Positions 6,664 through 8,682 of a stretch of DNA of 8,682 nt are shown here, piece by piece. The position numbers were made by a program, and so were the translations under genes. The notes below the pieces were generated by a model, which did no database searches, was not told the DNA's origin, and was given only the letters and a program-made list of their open reading frames with translations. This DNA comes from an uncultured Eubacteriales bacterium (lineage in GTDB: Bacteria; Bacillota; Clostridia; Christensenellales; CAG-138), in NCBI GenBank assembly GCA_900547135.1, contig URFJ01000083.1, positions 1 through 8,682 on the forward strand. Direction: 5' to 3'. Position 1 is the first letter of the stretch; the number at the start of each line of letters is the position of its first letter.

Positions 6664-6689
6664 AGGCAGCCCCATCGTTAGGGCCGCCC
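6664..6689 (-). promoter_or_regulatory. Intercistronic RNA hairpin between atpE and atpC
   Basis: In the transcript the arms at 6681-6689 and 6664-6672 pair over 9 bp around an 8-nt loop. Two of the pairs are G·U: one inside the GGCGGCCC/GGGCTGCC stem and one at its base. The internal wobble would be an A·C mismatch on the opposite strand, so the fold suits the minus-strand RNA. It ends a few nt before the atpC Shine-Dalgarno and no T-run follows, which points to mRNA processing or translational control, not termination. Confidence 0.6.
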
Positions 6690-6740
6690 GCCTTTGCAGG
6701 GAATCTTATGGTACAAACGTGTATTGGCGGTTATGCAGGA

Positions 6741-7352
6741 TTAAACGCCCTCTGGGAAAAGAATACCCGCAACCTCGCCCTCGTACGCCGCTTTAGCTTC
6801 CTCAAGCAGGGCTTCAAATGAACAGTTTTTCTCATATTTGTCCGCTGTCAATATAAAGCCTCCAATTACAGGCGCGTCCTCTCCAAGCGATAGGGGATTA
6901 AGGCCCCTTTTAGATAATTCATCGTTAACTTTTTGCAACAACCCGTCTACAATGTCTCTGTCACGCACGGCGCACCGCACCGTTTCCCCTCCCTCGGATT
7001 CCCTTATAAGCAGCCCGCTTAGCAGGCTTTCCCTGCGTTGTCCGGTTAAGGCGCACAGCTTCTCAAACGCCGCTGCAAACGCCCTGTCAATCAGCTCGCG
7101 CCTGCGCTCAAGCGCCGCCTTTCTGCCTTCAAGCTGGGCGTTGGTACGGCTTGTGTCAAGGATAGAGCTTGCTAATTCTATCCTCCTGCGTTCGTAATCG
7201 GCCTTAAGCGCGTCCGCCTGACGTTCGGTGCGCTCCATCATGGCCTGAGCCTCGCGTTGAGCCTCGCTAAGCGTTGCTTCAGCGTCCTTGCGGGCGTCGG
7301 CCAGTATTCTCTCTATAAGAGCGTCAAGGCCGTTATTCACCTGATTAGGCAT
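6741..7352 (-). CDS. atpE: V/A-type ATPase subunit E (peripheral stalk)
   Basis: 203 residues, normal for E, which forms the outer stalk heterodimer that stops the A3B3 head from turning. Residues about 7-105 are a long charged helix rich in Ala, Glu, Arg and Lys, with sparse breaks, fitting the right-handed coiled coil with the small stalk partner. The C-terminal globular domain that caps the head is marked by GGFILTADKYEKN (about 164-176), SFEALLEEAKAAYEGEVAGILF and the end FPEGV, which match family signatures. ATG 7350-7352 has AAGGAGAG at 7358-7365. It lies 16 nt after the K stop. Its partner subunit (NtpF/G-type) is not in the window and would be expected upstream of I. Confidence 0.93.
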   Translation of the reverse strand: MPNQVNNGLDALIERILADARKDAEATLSEAQREAQAMMERTERQADALKADYERRRIELASSILDTSRTNAQLEGRKAALERRRELIDRAFAAAFEKLCALTGQRRESLLSGLLIRESEGGETVRCAVRDRDIVDGLLQKVNDELSKRGLNPLSLGEDAPVIGGFILTADKYEKNCSFEALLEEAKAAYEGEVAGILFPEGV

Positions 7353-7368
7353 GTGTGCTCTCCTTGCA

Positions 7369-7833
7369 TTAAATCATCATTATCGATATGAGCAGTGCAA
7401 ACAGCGCGTAAAGCTCAACCATTAGCGTTAGAAGCATTGCGTTCATAAGCCCGTTTGAGCGCTTGCCTATTATGTTGATTCCGGCTACGGCAACCTTGCT
7501 CTGCTGTATCGCTGATACCAGTCCGCCAAACGCCATAGGGAGCGACGCCGCAAGCATCTGCAGACCTACGCCGACATCAGGGGCGGTTCCGCCCATCAGT
7601 CCGGAGCTGCTGAGTATCATAAACGCGATTACAAGGCCGTATATGCCCTGTGAACCCGGAAGAAGCTGCACTATCATGCATTTAAAGAAATTCTCCGGTT
7701 GTTCAGCTACGACCCCTGCCGCTGCCTGGCCTGCCCTGGCCACTCCAATGGCCGAGCCTATGCCCGGAAGCACAAGGGACAGCACCACTCCAAGCGCTGT
7801 AAAGATCGTTCCCCATTCGACATTTTCAAACAT
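7369..7833 (-). CDS. ntpK: V/A-type ATPase subunit K (membrane rotor ring, two-hairpin proteolipid)
   Basis: 154 residues with four predicted membrane helices (about 9-30, 52-74, 87-110, 130-153), i.e. two fused hairpins like the 16-kDa NtpK, not the single-hairpin 8-kDa type. Helix 2 has LPGSQGIYG (58-66), the helix 3 end has Q111, and helix 4 has E140 in MVELYA. By alignment from memory with E. hirae NtpK these match the Na+ site (L61, T64, Q65, Q110, E139) and Y68, with Ser for Thr64. E140 is the essential ion-carrying carboxylate. The first hairpin has no such Glu, as in NtpK. ATG 7831-7833 is chosen because AGGAGGA (7841-7847) lies 7 nt upstream; a frame opening 18 codons earlier would add a polar tail and lacks a ribosome binding site. 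Confidence 0.96.
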   Translation of the reverse strand: MFENVEWGTIFTALGVVLSLVLPGIGSAIGVARAGQAAAGVVAEQPENFFKCMIVQLLPGSQGIYGLVIAFMILSSSGLMGGTAPDVGVGLQMLAASLPMAFGGLVSAIQQSKVAVAGINIIGKRSNGLMNAMLLTLMVELYALFALLISIMMI

Positions 7834-7897
7834 TGTGTGTTCCTCCTGATAGTGTTTATGCTCTATCTTAAGCGGAAGCAGCCGCAAAAAACGGTTT

Positions 7898-8682
7898 TCA
7901 GCGGTCGTCCGTCCCCTTTACATTAACATGCTTTGTGTTATAGCCAAGCGGATCAAACGCTATTCCATCGCCTTCATAAAACTTTCCGTAATACTCTACA
8001 TATTGGAGCCTGGCGCAGTGAACATAGGTCCCAAGCGTATTTATGAACAGGCTGAACATATGCATGACACTAAGCAGTATCAAAGCCGCGATAAATCCCA
8101 CCGCTATGCTTATAAAGCTAGCCTTGCCCGAAGGATCCATAAGCATGCCGCCGATCATGTTGAATACCATTCCCATGGCGCCCGTTACAAGGCCGAGGGC
8201 CATTATCCTAACGTATGACAGCGTATCCCCCAGCCAGCTTGTTATGTTGTAAAGCTGTCCAAGGCCGGTTCCCATCCTCTTTATCGGGTTATTTGTGCTC
8301 CTGTTTGAGAAGAACAGAAGCATCACTCCTCCCACAACAGCCATTACGATTGCTATAGTATGCACCGTGGGCATATCCCCCGCAAAGATTACCCCGACAA
8401 TTCCAAGTACAATCAATATCCATGAGAAGTTGTCGAATATGGCTGCGGCGGGGTCGCCGTTTCGGAAGCACATGTACATCTTTGCCGCAATGCCCGTAAA
8501 CATCTGAAGCAGGCCCAGACCGCAGCAGATAAATATCATGGGCATGACCTGATCCATAGGATCAAACAGCAACGGAAACGGGGAGGACGGACCCAACAGG
8601 TCCTGCCATCCCATACCAAAGAAGGTTCCGATAAAAAGGCCGCATACAGCGGTTGCCAATCCGCTCATTGTAATCACCTTGA
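7898..8682 (-). CDS. ntpI: V/A-type ATPase subunit I (a-type stator), C-terminal membrane part, partial
   Basis: The frame is open through the right edge (AAG and part of another codon precede the GTG at 8675-8677), so the 5' end is missing. Full proteins are about 640-660 residues and about 260 are seen here. Several membrane helices are visible, including those starting near GLATAVCGLFIGTFFG, MPMIFICCGLGLLQM, WILIVLGIVGVIF and IAIVMAVVGGVMLLF. The hallmark LYNITSWLGDTLSYVRIMAL carries the essential arginine facing the K ring (R157 counted from the GTG). A second conserved arginine is in HCARLQYVEYYGKFYEG (R223). Subunit I supplies the two ion half-channels and anchors the peripheral stalk. 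The stop is 64 nt before the K start; that gap shows only the K ribosome binding site. Confidence 0.95.
   Translation of the reverse strand, partial: KVITMSGLATAVCGLFIGTFFGMGWQDLLGPSSPFPLLFDPMDQVMPMIFICCGLGLLQMFTGIAAKMYMCFRNGDPAAAIFDNFSWILIVLGIVGVIFAGDMPTVHTIAIVMAVVGGVMLLFFSNRSTNNPIKRMGTGLGQLYNITSWLGDTLSYVRIMALGLVTGAMGMVFNMIGGMLMDPSGKASFISIAVGFIAALILLSVMHMFSLFINTLGTYVHCARLQYVEYYGKFYEGDGIAFDPLGYNTKHVNVKGTDDR

Noticed and set aside
7463..7849. Plus-strand ORF of 128 codons opposite ntpK
   Set aside because: It is a shadow of the clearly recognisable K gene; its composition is what results from reading the complement of a membrane protein gene.
7834..7887. Upstream extension of subunit K by 18 codons (start at 7887)
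   Set aside because: It adds a polar, basic tail not found in K subunits. The ATG at 7831-7833 has a near-perfect ribosome binding site 7 nt upstream.
8675..8677. GTG as the true start of subunit I
   Set aside because: The frame stays open to the window edge and only the C-terminal membrane part of a ~650-residue family is present. The GTG is internal and the gene continues outside.
1..8682. A previously undescribed biological system
   Set aside because: Every substantial ORF belongs to a known family: eight V/A-type ATPase subunits and one family 5 binding lipoprotein. No unexplained gene cassette, repeat array or mobile element is visible.

Overview
The window is dominated by most of a V/A-type (vacuolar/archaeal-type) ATPase operon, all on the minus strand. 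Read in transcription order, from high to low coordinates, the genes are I (5' end outside the window), K, E, C, F, A, B and D. This order matches the bacterial ntp operons of Gram-positive bacteria, of which Enterococcus hirae ntpFIKECGABD is the type case. The order, the strong AGGAGG-type ribosome binding sites, the lipoprotein binding protein next door and the moderate base composition suggest an anaerobic Firmicute/Clostridia-like bacterium. The genus cannot be told from the sequence.

Layout: 1-1024 (minus) is the N-terminal 341 residues of a family 5 (peptide/oligopeptide type) ABC-transporter substrate-binding lipoprotein that runs off the left edge. Just upstream are a good Shine-Dalgarno sequence, an 8-bp inverted repeat and a sigma70/SigA-type promoter (1037-1117). 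1118-1471 is a conspicuously A/T-rich gap with no secure gene, one weak mini-ORF and no classical terminator. 1472-2110 is subunit D (rotor axle), 2164-3537 subunit B (non-catalytic), 3530-5335 subunit A (catalytic), 5340-5672 subunit F, 5665-6648 subunit C, 6741-7352 subunit E (peripheral stalk), 7369-7833 subunit K (membrane rotor ring), and 7898 to the right edge is the C-terminal membrane half of subunit I (stator).

Together A3B3 hydrolyses or makes ATP, and D/F/C link the catalytic head to the K ring. E, with a small stalk subunit expected upstream but not seen here, and I hold the stator and provide the ion half-channels. The K sequence carries the residues that bind Na+ in E. hirae NtpK, so the machine may be Na+-coupled. 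C/F and A/B overlap by 8 nt and F/A are 4 nt apart, giving a tightly coupled CFAB block. The two larger internal gaps, E|C and B|D, each contain a stable predicted RNA hairpin. They are probably post-transcriptional elements, not terminators.

I see no evidence for a new defence, mobile or biosynthetic system. There are no tRNA or rRNA genes, CRISPR arrays, insertion sequences or attachment sites. The points worth a second look are the ion-binding signature, an apparent insertion in subunit A, the intercistronic hairpins, and the operator-like inverted repeat at the transcription start of the binding-protein gene.
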